Below are positions 34,165 through 41,406 of a DNA stretch of 41,832 bases, piece after piece; the stretch's first letter is position 1; each line of letters opens with the position of its first letter. The notes beneath the pieces are model-generated. The model was not told the origin of the DNA, did no database searches, and worked only from the letters and a program-made list of their open reading frames with translations. A program made the translations under genes and the position numbers. Source of the DNA: Treponema sp. (GTDB lineage Bacteria; Spirochaetota; Spirochaetia; Treponematales; Breznakiellaceae). Where the stretch lies: positions 27,365 through 69,196 of the forward strand of contig WRIX01000002.1 of the NCBI GenBank assembly GCA_009782495.1, given 5' to 3'.

Positions 34165-36210
34165 TTAAGCTATTGCTGCTACTTCCTCCCTTTCCTTTTC
34201 CAGAGCGATTATTCGCTTATTAAGCCGTTCTGTTTCTTCTTTTTTACAAATGGGACAAAAGAAATGTTCCCCTTTTAGATATCCGTGGACAGGGCAGACC
34301 GAAAAAGTTGGAGAAACCGTAAAGTAAGGGATACGGTAATTGCCCGCTATTGTTTTTACCAAATTCCGGCAAACACACCAGTCTTCTATAGCCTCTCCGA
34401 CAAAGGCATGGAAGACCGTGCCCCCGGTATAGGCAGCCTGAAGTTCTTCCTGAAGATCCAGTGCGTCAAAAATATCTTCGGTCTGCATAACAGGAAGCTG
34501 CGTGGAATTGGTATAGTACGGTTCATCTTTACCGGAACTAATGATATCCGGATAGCGCTGCTTGTCGTGTTTTGCAAGCCTGTAGGAAGTCGATTCTGCC
34601 GGAGTAGCTTCCAGGTTAAAAAGCTCCCCTGTTTCTTCCTGAAAGTCGGCAAGCTTTTTCCGCATAAAATCCAGTACTGAAAGGGCAAAGTCCTGACCTT
34701 CTTTTTGCGCGATAGTTATATTGTGGCCCAGGAAGTTAAGAATACACTCATTCATGCCCACAAGCCCAATGGTATTAAAATGATTGTCCAGTGTACGCAA
34801 GTACCTTCGGGTGTAGGGAAAAAGTCCTGTTTCCAGAAGTTTTGTTACAACTTTACGCTTGGTTTTAAGACTGTCTTTGGCAAGGATCATCAGACTTTCA
34901 AGACGGCAGAAAAAATCATCCCTGTTTTTTGCAAGATACCCCAGGCGGGGAAGATTAATTGTTACCACTCCTATGGAACCGGTCAGTTCATCGGAGCCGA
35001 AAAGTCCTCCTCCCCGCTTACGAAGTTCGCGTTTATCCAATTGGAGCCGGCAGCACATTGATCGTACGTCCCCCGGATCGAGGTCAGAATTAACAAAGTT
35101 CTGGAAATACGGCGTGCCGTAACGGCTGGTCATTTCAAAAAGCAGGGCGGCATTGGGGCTGTCCCAGTCAAAATCTTCAGTAATATTGTATGTGGGGATG
35201 GGGTACTGGAAGCCCCTGCCTTTGGCATCTCCTTCCAGCATCAGTTCAATAAATATTCGGTTTACCCGTTCCATTTCTTCTTTGCAGTCGCCGTAACAAA
35301 AATCCATTTCTTTTCCGCCAACCACGGCTTTTCGTTCTTTCAGGTCGGCAGGGCAGCTCCAGTCCAAGGTGATATTGGTAAAAGGCGCCTGACAGCCCCA
35401 GCGGCTTGGTGTATTTACCCCAAAAATAAAACTTTGCAGGCATTGTTTAATTTCTTTGTCCGTTAACTTGTCTGCTTTAACAAAGGGGGCAACATAGGTA
35501 TCAAAGGATGAAAACGCCTGAGCGCCGGCCCATTCGTTTTGCAAACAACCGAGAAAGTTTACTGCCTGCTGCATAAGGGTAGAAAGATGCTGTGCGGGTT
35601 TACTGGTGATCTTGTCCGGTACGCCGCCCAAGCCTTCTGCAATCAATTGCCGCATCGACCATCCGGCACAGTAGCCCGAAAACATCGACAGGTCGTGAAT
35701 ATGGAAATCGGCATTCCTGTGAGCGCTGGCGATTTCCGGTGAATAAATATTCTTTAACCAATAGTTGGCGGTGATACTGCCCGAATTATGGAGAATAAGT
35801 CCTCCCAGTGAATAGTTTACATTGGCATTTTCGTTCACCCGCCAGTCTGATTGCCTGAGATACCCGTCCATGGTGGAATCAATATCCAGCATCAGGGCTT
35901 TTACATCCCGCATTGCTTCATGCCGTGCGCGGTAGAGTATGTAAGCTTTGGCAACGGCAGTTTCACGCTCTTCAATGAGTGCTGTTTCTACAAGATCCTG
36001 AATTTCTTCGATGGCGGGAATTGAATTGGGGTGCCGTCCCCGCATCATGGTATTGATCAGTTCTTCGACCTTGTTGGCAAGGGCAGCGATCTTCAGCTCG
36101 TTGCTATCGTCTCCCTTTACAGCGGTAAAGGCCAGGGCAATAGCATTTTGAATTTTCCTTTTATTGTATGTTTCTATTTCCCCGGAACGTTTTACAACGC
36201 TGCGAATCAT
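34165..36210 (-). CDS. nrdD: Anaerobic (class III) ribonucleoside-triphosphate reductase lacking the glycyl-radical tail
   Basis: 681 residues. An ATP-cone covers about 1-100 (VKRSGEIETYNKRK). The barrel has the thiyl-radical cysteine C273 in SRWGCQAPFTNITLD, and the zinc site is C639, H642, C652 and C655 (VCPVHGYLKGEHFFCPIC). It then ends in a 26-residue charged helix. The R-x-x-G-Y radical segment that should follow is absent; it is found on the next gene (33546-34100). The same frame has further stops after 34165, so this is not a single frameshift. NrdG, the activating enzyme, is not in the window. The start overlaps the nrdR stop (ATGA). Confidence 0.94.
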   Translation of the reverse strand: MIRSVVKRSGEIETYNKRKIQNAIALAFTAVKGDDSNELKIAALANKVEELINTMMRGRHPNSIPAIEEIQDLVETALIEERETAVAKAYILYRARHEAMRDVKALMLDIDSTMDGYLRQSDWRVNENANVNYSLGGLILHNSGSITANYWLKNIYSPEIASAHRNADFHIHDLSMFSGYCAGWSMRQLIAEGLGGVPDKITSKPAQHLSTLMQQAVNFLGCLQNEWAGAQAFSSFDTYVAPFVKADKLTDKEIKQCLQSFIFGVNTPSRWGCQAPFTNITLDWSCPADLKERKAVVGGKEMDFCYGDCKEEMERVNRIFIELMLEGDAKGRGFQYPIPTYNITEDFDWDSPNAALLFEMTSRYGTPYFQNFVNSDLDPGDVRSMCCRLQLDKRELRKRGGGLFGSDELTGSIGVVTINLPRLGYLAKNRDDFFCRLESLMILAKDSLKTKRKVVTKLLETGLFPYTRRYLRTLDNHFNTIGLVGMNECILNFLGHNITIAQKEGQDFALSVLDFMRKKLADFQEETGELFNLEATPAESTSYRLAKHDKQRYPDIISSGKDEPYYTNSTQLPVMQTEDIFDALDLQEELQAAYTGGTVFHAFVGEAIEDWCVCRNLVKTIAGNYRIPYFTVSPTFSVCPVHGYLKGEHFFCPICKKEETERLNKRIIALEKEREEVAAIA

Positions 36211-36686
36211 TTTTCTTCTCCCGCGGAAACAGAAGTTCCCAGTTTTTGTATTTCCCGAATAAATTCATCGGGGTTTTCAAAATGCCGGTACACCGAAGCA
36301 AAGCGCACATAGGCAATTTTGTCCAGCTTTCCAATCTTTTCCAGTACCAGCTCTCCAAGATCCTTGGTACTGATTTCATGGCTGACCCGGCCAATAATTT
36401 CCGCCTGGTCTTCAATATCGTTTATCAAGCTTTCGATTTGCATGGAAGAAAAAGGCCGTTTTTCCATGGCCCGCTCCACGCCTTTTTCAATTTTCAGGCG
36501 GTCAAAAGGTTCACGCCGGCCGTCCTTTTTAACTACCATAAACTGCTTGTCTTCAATCCGTTCATAGCTGGTAAAACGATACCCGCAGCCGCCGCATTCC
36601 CGGCGCCGGCGTATCGCTTCACCTGCGGCCAGAGTCCGTGATTCAATTACCTTGTCGTCAAAGTTACCGCAATGGGGACAGCGCAC
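36207..36686 (-). CDS. nrdR: Transcriptional repressor NrdR
   Basis: 159 residues: a zinc ribbon (CPHCGN ... CGGCGYRF) and an ATP-cone (VVKKDGRREPFDRLKIEKGVERA). It senses nucleotides and represses ribonucleotide reductase genes. The start is GTG at 36686, with GAGG nine bases upstream; the protein then begins RCPHCGN as in the family. Longer frames upstream run through the regulatory region and are rejected. NrdR boxes overlap its own promoter, so it should repress itself and nrdD. Confidence 0.95.
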   Translation of the reverse strand: MRCPHCGNFDDKVIESRTLAAGEAIRRRRECGGCGYRFTSYERIEDKQFMVVKKDGRREPFDRLKIEKGVERAMEKRPFSSMQIESLINDIEDQAEIIGRVSHEISTKDLGELVLEKIGKLDKIAYVRFASVYRHFENPDEFIREIQKLGTSVSAGEEK

Positions 36687-36769
36687 CTTGCTAAACCTCA
36701 ATTGAACCGGCGCTGAGGATAAGTGCAGCAAATCAATTGCATGGAGATTTCGCAAAAAGAAACCCCCAA

Positions 36770-36799
36770 CACAAAAACACACTAGAGCGTATTTTTGTG
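36770..36799 (-). other. Strong hairpin in the nrdR leader
   Basis: A 13-base stem (including G-T pairs) around TCTA, starting CACAAAAATACGC on the - strand. It lies in the 150-base leader of nrdR, about 45 bases after the predicted transcript start. It is not followed by a T run. Its role is unknown. Confidence 0.5.
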
Positions 36800-36813
36800 C
36801 CACTACCTATAGC

Positions 36814-36877
36814 CCCATATATATAGCGTTGGATTATGATTCTTTACCATTATAACACGCTATATTCAGTGTTACAA
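36814..36877 (-). promoter_or_regulatory. nrdR-nrdD promoter with two NrdR boxes
   Basis: On the - strand TTGTAA (36877-36872), a 17-base spacer and TATAAT (36854-36849, with TG extension) form a promoter. A 16-base NrdR-box match at 36857-36872 (13 of 16 to ACACTATATATAGTGT) fills the spacer exactly. A second at 36814-36829 (12 of 16) lies just past the start of transcription. The centres are 43 bases apart, four helical turns. A weaker match at 36800-36815 (10 of 16) adjoins the second box. Confidence 0.75.
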
Positions 36878-36928
36878 GTATTTTCGGAAAAAATATGAGA
36901 ATATTTTAGTTTTTAACACAAAAAACGG

Positions 36929-36934
36929 TATAAT
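36929..36934 (+). promoter_or_regulatory. -10 box of the glycosyltransferase gene, leaderless layout
   Basis: A perfect TATAAT ends seven bases before the ATG at 36942, and no ribosome site is present. The -35 region is weak (TTAGTT). The promoter is back to back with the NrdR-controlled one. Confidence 0.6.
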
Positions 36935-36941
36935 TAATTGT

Positions 36942-38054
36942 ATGAAAATCGGTATAGACACCTTTGCATCTGCCGGAGGACGGTCAGGGGTTGGTGTTTA
37001 TCTGCTGGAACTGCTTAAGCGGCTTCCTTCCAATGCAAAATTCGAGTTTTTTGGCTGGGATTATGATCGCTATATTTATACCGATGCAGTTCCTGCCTGT
37101 GAATATGTTTCTCGCTGCCGTTTTAACGGCAGAACAGCCAGTATGCTCTGGCATTTGCTCCGGTACCCGAGTTTTGCCCTTAGCAGGGATTACAAAACCT
37201 GTTTTTTTCCGGCAGCTCACAGGAATATTCCGCATCATTCTCCATGCCTGGCCATTGGTACAGTACACGATATGGCAGGTTATTGGGGAACCAGAAAAAC
37301 CCGTGAATCATTGGGATTAATCCGCATGATCCTGCCCGATTTATTGCGACACCTGGATCGGATAATAGCGGTAAGTGAATTTGTAAAACAGGAACTTATT
37401 GATCTTGTCAATGTTAGGGAATCTAATATTACTGTAATTCCCAATGGGGTAGACACAAATGTTTTTTATCCCCGTTCCCGGAATGAAGAAAGCGTGGTAC
37501 TTATTCAGCCTTTTAGTTTCAGCCGTCCCTATATACTTTATGCTGCCCGGCTGGATCACCCGGCTAAAAACCATGTAAATCTGATAAAAGCCTTTGGAAT
37601 TTTTAAGGAACGAACCAAATTTCCCCACCGGCTGGTTTTGGCCGGAGGAGACAGTAAAAATGCGGACATAGTTAAATATAACGCTTCTGTTTCAAAATAC
37701 CGAAGCGACATTTTTTTAACAGGACATTTTCCCTTTACAAGCCTTCCCGAGCTTTATGCCGGAGCGGATTTTGTAGTATACCCGTCGATGTACGAAGGTT
37801 TTGGTCTGGGGGTACTGGAAGCAATGGCCTCAGGTGTTCCTGTCGCGTGTGCCCGGGCTGCTTCCCTGCCGGAAGCGGCAGAGTATGCAGCCTTGTACTT
37901 CGATCCTGCCGATCCCGAAGAAATGGCAGACCGTATGGTGGATCTTACCGACAGGGAACTTGCCCGTGATTTAAGCCAAAAAGGACTGGAAAGAGCCAAG
38001 GCCTTTTCCTGGGATGAATGTGCGAAAAAGACCTTCTCGTTAATTCTGGAGTAA
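36942..38054 (+). CDS. Family 4 (GT-B) glycosyltransferase
   Basis: 370 residues. The N-terminal half has SAGGRSGVGVYLLELLKRL, typical of the acceptor side, and VIPNGVDTNVFYP in the middle. The C-terminal half has YILYAARLDHPAKNH and the nucleotide-sugar site PSMYEGFGLGVLEAMASGVPVACA, with the E-x7-E pattern. It probably transfers a sugar to a lipid or surface glycan on the inner face of the membrane; donor and acceptor are unknown. It stands alone, divergent from nrdR and convergent with the HEAT-repeat gene. Confidence 0.92.
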   Translation: MKIGIDTFASAGGRSGVGVYLLELLKRLPSNAKFEFFGWDYDRYIYTDAVPACEYVSRCRFNGRTASMLWHLLRYPSFALSRDYKTCFFPAAHRNIPHHSPCLAIGTVHDMAGYWGTRKTRESLGLIRMILPDLLRHLDRIIAVSEFVKQELIDLVNVRESNITVIPNGVDTNVFYPRSRNEESVVLIQPFSFSRPYILYAARLDHPAKNHVNLIKAFGIFKERTKFPHRLVLAGGDSKNADIVKYNASVSKYRSDIFLTGHFPFTSLPELYAGADFVVYPSMYEGFGLGVLEAMASGVPVACARAASLPEAAEYAALYFDPADPEEMADRMVDLTDRELARDLSQKGLERAKAFSWDECAKKTFSLILE

Positions 38055-38066
38055 CTAAGCTTGTCC

Positions 38067-38088
38067 TAAAACCCGGATATTACCGGGG
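38067..38088 (-). terminator. Terminator overlapping the HEAT-gene stop codon
   Basis: CCCGG and CCGGG pair around TAATAT, followed on the - strand by TTTT. The stop codon TAA is in the loop. The stem is only five pairs, so this is a modest terminator between two convergent genes. Confidence 0.5.
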
Positions 38089-38760
38089 TGCTCTAAGATT
38101 GCCCAACACCTGTTTTGCCCGTTCCTGAACTACACGGATATAGTTACCTTCCGCAATGCGGATCAGCATCTGAACCGCGCTTGGATCCAGCGTTTTACTG
38201 GAATTTTTAGCGAGTTTTTCAATTGTTTCGATTGCCGAAAGGGCTAAAAGGTTATCCGGAACAGTATTGTCGAATTTCTGAACTATCCAGGCTATGGTAG
38301 CTATTGACTTGCCATTATCGTCAATCCCAATATCACCTATGGATTTAATTGCTTCCTGCAGAACCATTGGTTCGTTGTCGTAATAAATGATCGTTAATAA
38401 GGTGTCTTTTGCCTCTTCCGTCCCCAGGAGCCCCAGATATTTAACGCTTTCTCTTCTGACATCGGGGTAGTTATTAACCAGTCTGCCGTTTTCCTGAGTG
38501 CGGTTTATGGTTCCTTCCAGGCTCATGTATTCCAGCGCCTTGCGTACTTCCTCGCTCTTGTTGCCTCTGTCAATTGCATCCCCTATGTAAGAAAGGGCAA
38601 TCATCTTCATTTCCCTGCTTTCCGACCGGCTCTGCTCGCGGATAATCATATTTTCCACTGATTCCTGAAGATAGGATTCTTCTACGGTCATTTCGGACTG
38701 AGCAACAACCATAATTACTGGGATACTTGCAATAATCATCAATAAAATAAGCCGTTTCAT
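38080..38760 (-). CDS. Exported HEAT-repeat protein
   Basis: 226 residues. A signal peptide (MKRLILLMIIASIPVIMVVAQ) with cleavage likely after AQ is followed by several HEAT-like helical repeats (for example VRRESVKYLGLLGTEEAKDTL and EAIKSIGDIG). These proteins bind partners in the periplasm and are common in spirochaetes. The ATG at 38760 has AAGGA about 11 bases upstream; ATG at 38769 leaves none. It lies 16 bases after the lipoprotein gene and is likely cotranscribed. The exact function is unknown. Confidence 0.82.
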   Translation of the reverse strand: MKRLILLMIIASIPVIMVVAQSEMTVEESYLQESVENMIIREQSRSESREMKMIALSYIGDAIDRGNKSEEVRKALEYMSLEGTINRTQENGRLVNNYPDVRRESVKYLGLLGTEEAKDTLLTIIYYDNEPMVLQEAIKSIGDIGIDDNGKSIATIAWIVQKFDNTVPDNLLALSAIETIEKLAKNSSKTLDPSAVQMLIRIAEGNYIRVVQERAKQVLGNLRAPR

Positions 38761-38776
38761 GTTTACCATCCTTCTG

Positions 38777-39331
38777 CTAGTTTATTATCTTCCATTCATT
38801 TCCGAATCTTTCCAGATCATAAAGTCTGAGCCTGTCACCTCTGTTATTGATAGTATAGGCTTTAACCCTGGTATGGGATTCAAATTCAATATCGTCCACA
38901 TGGTCATTTGCCCGGGAAGGTACAACCACATGAGTAAAATAATCCTGGGCCGATTTTAATACAATATTTTGCTTTATCAATACAGTAGATTGGGAAATAC
39001 GTTCCAGGTATTCGGCAGAACTGATTACGGCAAAATAATCGGAGGAAAGGTAGGATACCCAGGTGTTGTAATTTTTGGCCCTGATTATGCCGTTAAGCCG
39101 CTGGATAAGCAGCTGAATTTCCTGCATTGTTGTTTCTCTTTCTTCCTTGCTGATAGAGGAGGGATCAAAAACCGGACCCGAAGGCGTATCTCCCGGCTTG
39201 GACGGCGCTTTTGTATTGTCCGGCGCCATAGTGCCGGTTCCGGGAGCCGGTGATTGAACCGTATCCGCTTGATTCCCGCAGGAAATAAAAAAACACAGAA
39301 TCAAGCAAAATAAAAAGCAAATTTTCCTCAT
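38777..39331 (-). CDS. Hypothetical lipoprotein
   Basis: 184 residues. The start MRKICFLFCLILCFFISC is a lipoprotein signal with the lipid-bearing cysteine at C18. A Pro/Gly/Thr-rich linker (residues 25-55) then leads to a folded domain of about 120 residues (SYLSSDYFAVISS, THVVVPSRANDHVDD, GDRLRLYDLERFGNEWKI), reminiscent of NTF2-like folds. I do not recognise a function. ATG at 39331 was chosen because a TTGACG-17-TATAAT promoter ends seven bases before it. It leads a two-gene operon with the HEAT protein. Confidence 0.82.
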   Translation of the reverse strand: MRKICFLFCLILCFFISCGNQADTVQSPAPGTGTMAPDNTKAPSKPGDTPSGPVFDPSSISKEERETTMQEIQLLIQRLNGIIRAKNYNTWVSYLSSDYFAVISSAEYLERISQSTVLIKQNIVLKSAQDYFTHVVVPSRANDHVDDIEFESHTRVKAYTINNRGDRLRLYDLERFGNEWKIIN

Positions 39332-39338
39332 TGTACCT

Positions 39339-39367
39339 ATTATATCCAATACACCTGTTTACGTCAA
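39339..39367 (-). promoter_or_regulatory. Promoter of the lipoprotein gene, leaderless layout
   Basis: On the - strand TTGACG (39367-39362), 17 bases and TATAAT (39344-39339) are followed by seven bases and the ATG at 39331. It is a near-consensus sigma-70 promoter with the start codon at +1. Confidence 0.8.
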
Positions 39368-39382
39368 GCTCTTGAATTGCCC

Positions 39383-39411
39383 TTGACCCTCATCCGGCCA
39401 ATAAGTATACT
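39383..39411 (+). promoter_or_regulatory. Promoter of coaD, near-leaderless layout
   Basis: TTGACC (39383-39388), 17 bases and TATACT (39406-39411). Transcription should start near 39418, two or three bases before the GTG at 39421. It is back to back with the lipoprotein promoter. Confidence 0.75.
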
Positions 39412-39420
39412 TTGATTATT

Positions 39421-39909
39421 GTGATAGCTGCTTTTCCCGGTTCGTTCGATCCGCCTACTCTTGGTCACTTAAATATTATACAGCGATCTTCTGCAATTTT
39501 TGAAGAAATTTGTGTAATTATTGCGGAAAATCGTCTGAAAAACTACTTTTTTAGTGCGGAAGAGCGTTTTGAATTGGTATCGGCATTGGTAAAACCCTGG
39601 AATAATGTATCGGTAAGCCTTTGCAGAGGGCTTATTGTGGATTTTTTAAAAGAAAAAGGCATACCCTTATTGATAAGGGGGATCAGGGAAGGCGATTTTT
39701 CCTATGAATTTGAGCTTTCCATGATGAACAAACGGCTGAATCCGGAAATAGAGACAGTATTTTTGACTACCGACACCAGATATTCATTTATCCGGTCCAG
39801 CGCCATTAAGGAAATTGCATCTTTTGGAGGTGATATTTCATCAATGGTTTCCCCTGAAGTAGAACGGAAATTAAAGGAAAAACTTGTTCAGATTGACAAA
39901 AACACTTAA
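39421..39909 (+). CDS. coaD: Phosphopantetheine adenylyltransferase
   Basis: 162 residues. It has AAFPGSFDPPTLGHLNII with the T/HxGH nucleotide motif, LIRGIREGDFSYEFELSMMNKRL and the YSFIRSSAIKEIA loop. It performs the fourth step of coenzyme A synthesis from pantothenate. GTG at 39421 is chosen because the upstream TTG at 39412 would precede the predicted transcript start. The next genes (rpmF, acpP, rnc) have their own promoter inside its 3' end. CoA supplies the prosthetic group for the nearby acyl carrier protein. Confidence 0.95.
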   Translation: MIAAFPGSFDPPTLGHLNIIQRSSAIFEEICVIIAENRLKNYFFSAEERFELVSALVKPWNNVSVSLCRGLIVDFLKEKGIPLLIRGIREGDFSYEFELSMMNKRLNPEIETVFLTTDTRYSFIRSSAIKEIASFGGDISSMVSPEVERKLKEKLVQIDKNT

Positions 39910-39921
39910 TTTTGTTATATT
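39893..39921 (+). promoter_or_regulatory. Promoter of rpmF-acpP-rnc
   Basis: A perfect TTGACA (39893-39898) lies in the last codons of coaD, with a 17-base spacer and TATATT (39916-39921). The transcript start near 39928 gives a leader of about 30 bases containing GAGAGAGG before rpmF. This gene does have a normal leader, in contrast to coaD. Confidence 0.75.
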
Positions 39922-39959
39922 AAAATACCGGTAAACCCAGTAATGAGAGAGGTTATTTA

Positions 39960-40148
39960 ATGGCAGTACCCAGAGCTAAGACATCAAAAGCCAGAACCAG
40001 CCGCCGCCAGTCTATTAACATGAAATTATCATCTCCTGCGATGGTGGAATGTTCGGGCTGCGGTAATAAGGTTCTATTGCACAGAGCTTGTCCCAAATGC
40101 GGTTTCTACCGCGGCAAGCAGGTTATTGTTCCGGATGCTAAAACTTAA
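39960..40148 (+). CDS. rpmF: 50S ribosomal protein L32
   Basis: 62 residues: MAVPRAKTSKARTSRRQS start and zinc cysteines CSGCG and CPKCG. It is a standard component of the large ribosomal subunit. GAGAGAGG precedes the ATG. The order rpmF-acpP-rnc is a common arrangement, here without plsX or fab genes between. Confidence 0.97.
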   Translation: MAVPRAKTSKARTSRRQSINMKLSSPAMVECSGCGNKVLLHRACPKCGFYRGKQVIVPDAKT

Positions 40149-40157
40149 TCCGGATGG

Positions 40158-40251
40158 AAGCTGAGCGAACAGTTGTTCGCCTGGCGGAGTACACCGGCAC
40201 TGAGCCGGGGCGTTTTCAAAACCTGTACGGATTTTGAAAATGGCTCATCTT
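40158..40251 (+). other. Branched RNA structure between rpmF and acpP
   Basis: AAG-TGAGC (40158-40166) can pair with GCTCA-CTT (40243-40251), closing three hairpins: GCGAACA/TGTTCGC (40165-40180), CCGGC/GCCGG (40194-40208) and TTTTCAAAA/TTTTGAAAA (40213-40240). The gap is 137 bases and has no gene. It is not a tRNA by length or motifs. Confidence 0.55.
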
Positions 40252-40285
40252 AATTTTAGACTGTTAAAACAATGAGGAGTACCTA

Positions 40286-40522
40286 ATGGACGAATTGTTT
40301 GAAAAAATGCAAAAGCTGATAGCTGACAAACTTGAAATTGACGTTGCCAAGATAAACATGGATGCTTCCTTCCGGCAGGATCTGGGTGCAGACAGCCTTG
40401 ATACCTATGAATTGGTCTATGCCATAGAAGAAGAGATGGGTATTTCCATCCCCGATGAAAAGGCCAATGAGTTTGAAACGGTTAAGGACGCTTACGAATA
40501 CATAAAATCGCAGCAAAAGTAA
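40286..40522 (+). CDS. acpP: Acyl carrier protein
   Basis: 78 acidic residues with the phosphopantetheine site GADSLDTYEL (Ser near residue 37). It carries acyl chains in fatty acid synthesis. GAGGAG precedes the ATG. It is followed by rnc after 80 bases that hold a strong hairpin. Confidence 0.97.
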   Translation: MDELFEKMQKLIADKLEIDVAKINMDASFRQDLGADSLDTYELVYAIEEEMGISIPDEKANEFETVKDAYEYIKSQQK

Positions 40523-40581
40523 GCTCGTTCCGAAATTTAACATTTGAGTCTGTTCCAAAACTTCAGCTTTTGGAACAAGCT
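40522..40581 (+). repeat. GTTCC hairpin, copy 2, with alternative pairing
   Basis: GTTCCAAAA (40552-40560) pairs perfectly with TTTTGGAAC (40568-40576). The same right arm plus flank, GGAACAAGCT (40572-40581), can instead pair with AGCTCGTTCC (40522-40531), with one G-T. The two folds exclude each other. A related hairpin is at 12164-12190. Confidence 0.55.
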
Positions 40582-40602
40582 CATTCAGGAACAAATTTAA
40601 AT

Positions 40603-41331
40603 ATGATAAACTCTTCTGCTAAAAAGGCAATTCTGGGAGCGGAACGGAAACGTGATCTCCGGTTTTTTTGTAAATCCTCGGAACTAAAGTTTAAAAATTT
40701 AGAGCTTTTGGATCTTTCTTTAACTCATCGTTCTGTGCTAAATGAGCGCCCGGAAGGTTCAAACAACGAAAGACTGGAATTTTTGGGGGACTCTGTCCTG
40801 GGGTTGATTTGCGTTTCGCTATTATACCGCCGTTTTCTTCATAAAACCGAAGGGGAATTGGCTAAAATAAAAAGCGTGGTAGTTTCCGAAGATATTCTTT
40901 CCGGCCTGGCGCTGGAACTTGCCGTAGACACGGTTCTGGTGCTGGGTAAGGGGGAAGAGCAAACCGGCGGCAGAACCAAAAAGACCATACTTGCCGATGC
41001 CCTGGAAGCGCTGCTCGGCGCACTGTACCTTGATTCGGGGTTTAAGGCTGTTGAAGATTTTATTGCCCCAAGGATCAACAGGGAAATTGACCGTGTTCTG
41101 GAAAAGAAAGGAAAGGAAGATTATAAATCGGAACTTCAGGAATTAAGTCAAAGGCTTTTTAAAAACTACCCGGCATACAGGCTTGTTAAACGTTCCGGCC
41201 CTGAACATGAACGGCTTTTCTGGATGGAAGTAACGGTAAACGGAAAGAGTTACGGCCCTTGTTTAGGCCGTAATAAAAAAACCGCCGAACAGGAAGCAGC
41301 CCATTTAGCTCTGGAAGCTTTGGCAGAATAA
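40603..41331 (+). CDS. rnc: Ribonuclease III
   Basis: 242 residues. The catalytic domain has the signature ERLEFLGDSVLGL and later ADALEALLGALYLD with the metal-binding acids; a double-stranded RNA binding domain (about 170-240, DYKSELQELSQ ... GRNKKTAEQEAAHLALEAL) ends the protein. It cuts rRNA precursors and structured mRNAs. ATG at 40603 has AGGA 12 bases upstream; TTG at 40570 lies inside a hairpin and is less likely. Confidence 0.95.
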   Translation: MINSSAKKAILGAERKRDLRFFCKSSELKFKNLELLDLSLTHRSVLNERPEGSNNERLEFLGDSVLGLICVSLLYRRFLHKTEGELAKIKSVVVSEDILSGLALELAVDTVLVLGKGEEQTGGRTKKTILADALEALLGALYLDSGFKAVEDFIAPRINREIDRVLEKKGKEDYKSELQELSQRLFKNYPAYRLVKRSGPEHERLFWMEVTVNGKSYGPCLGRNKKTAEQEAAHLALEALAE

Positions 41332-41406
41332 TTTTTAGTCCTGCAATAATTAAAGCAAAGGGGTAGAAGGGATACAAGCGTAAATCATTTATTTGCCTTA
41401 TATACA

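Noticed and set aside
34100-34165. NrdD split explained as a single frameshift
   Set aside because: The same frame has additional stops after the first, a hairpin lies between, and the second gene has its own ribosome site and a further domain.
36687-36803. Longer N terminus for NrdR
   Set aside because: The extra residues do not resemble NrdR and run into the leader hairpin; the GTG at 36686 has a ribosome site and gives the normal start.
40158-40251. tRNA gene in the rpmF-acpP gap
   Set aside because: No T-loop sequence, no 7-base acceptor stem of correct form and the arm lengths do not fit.
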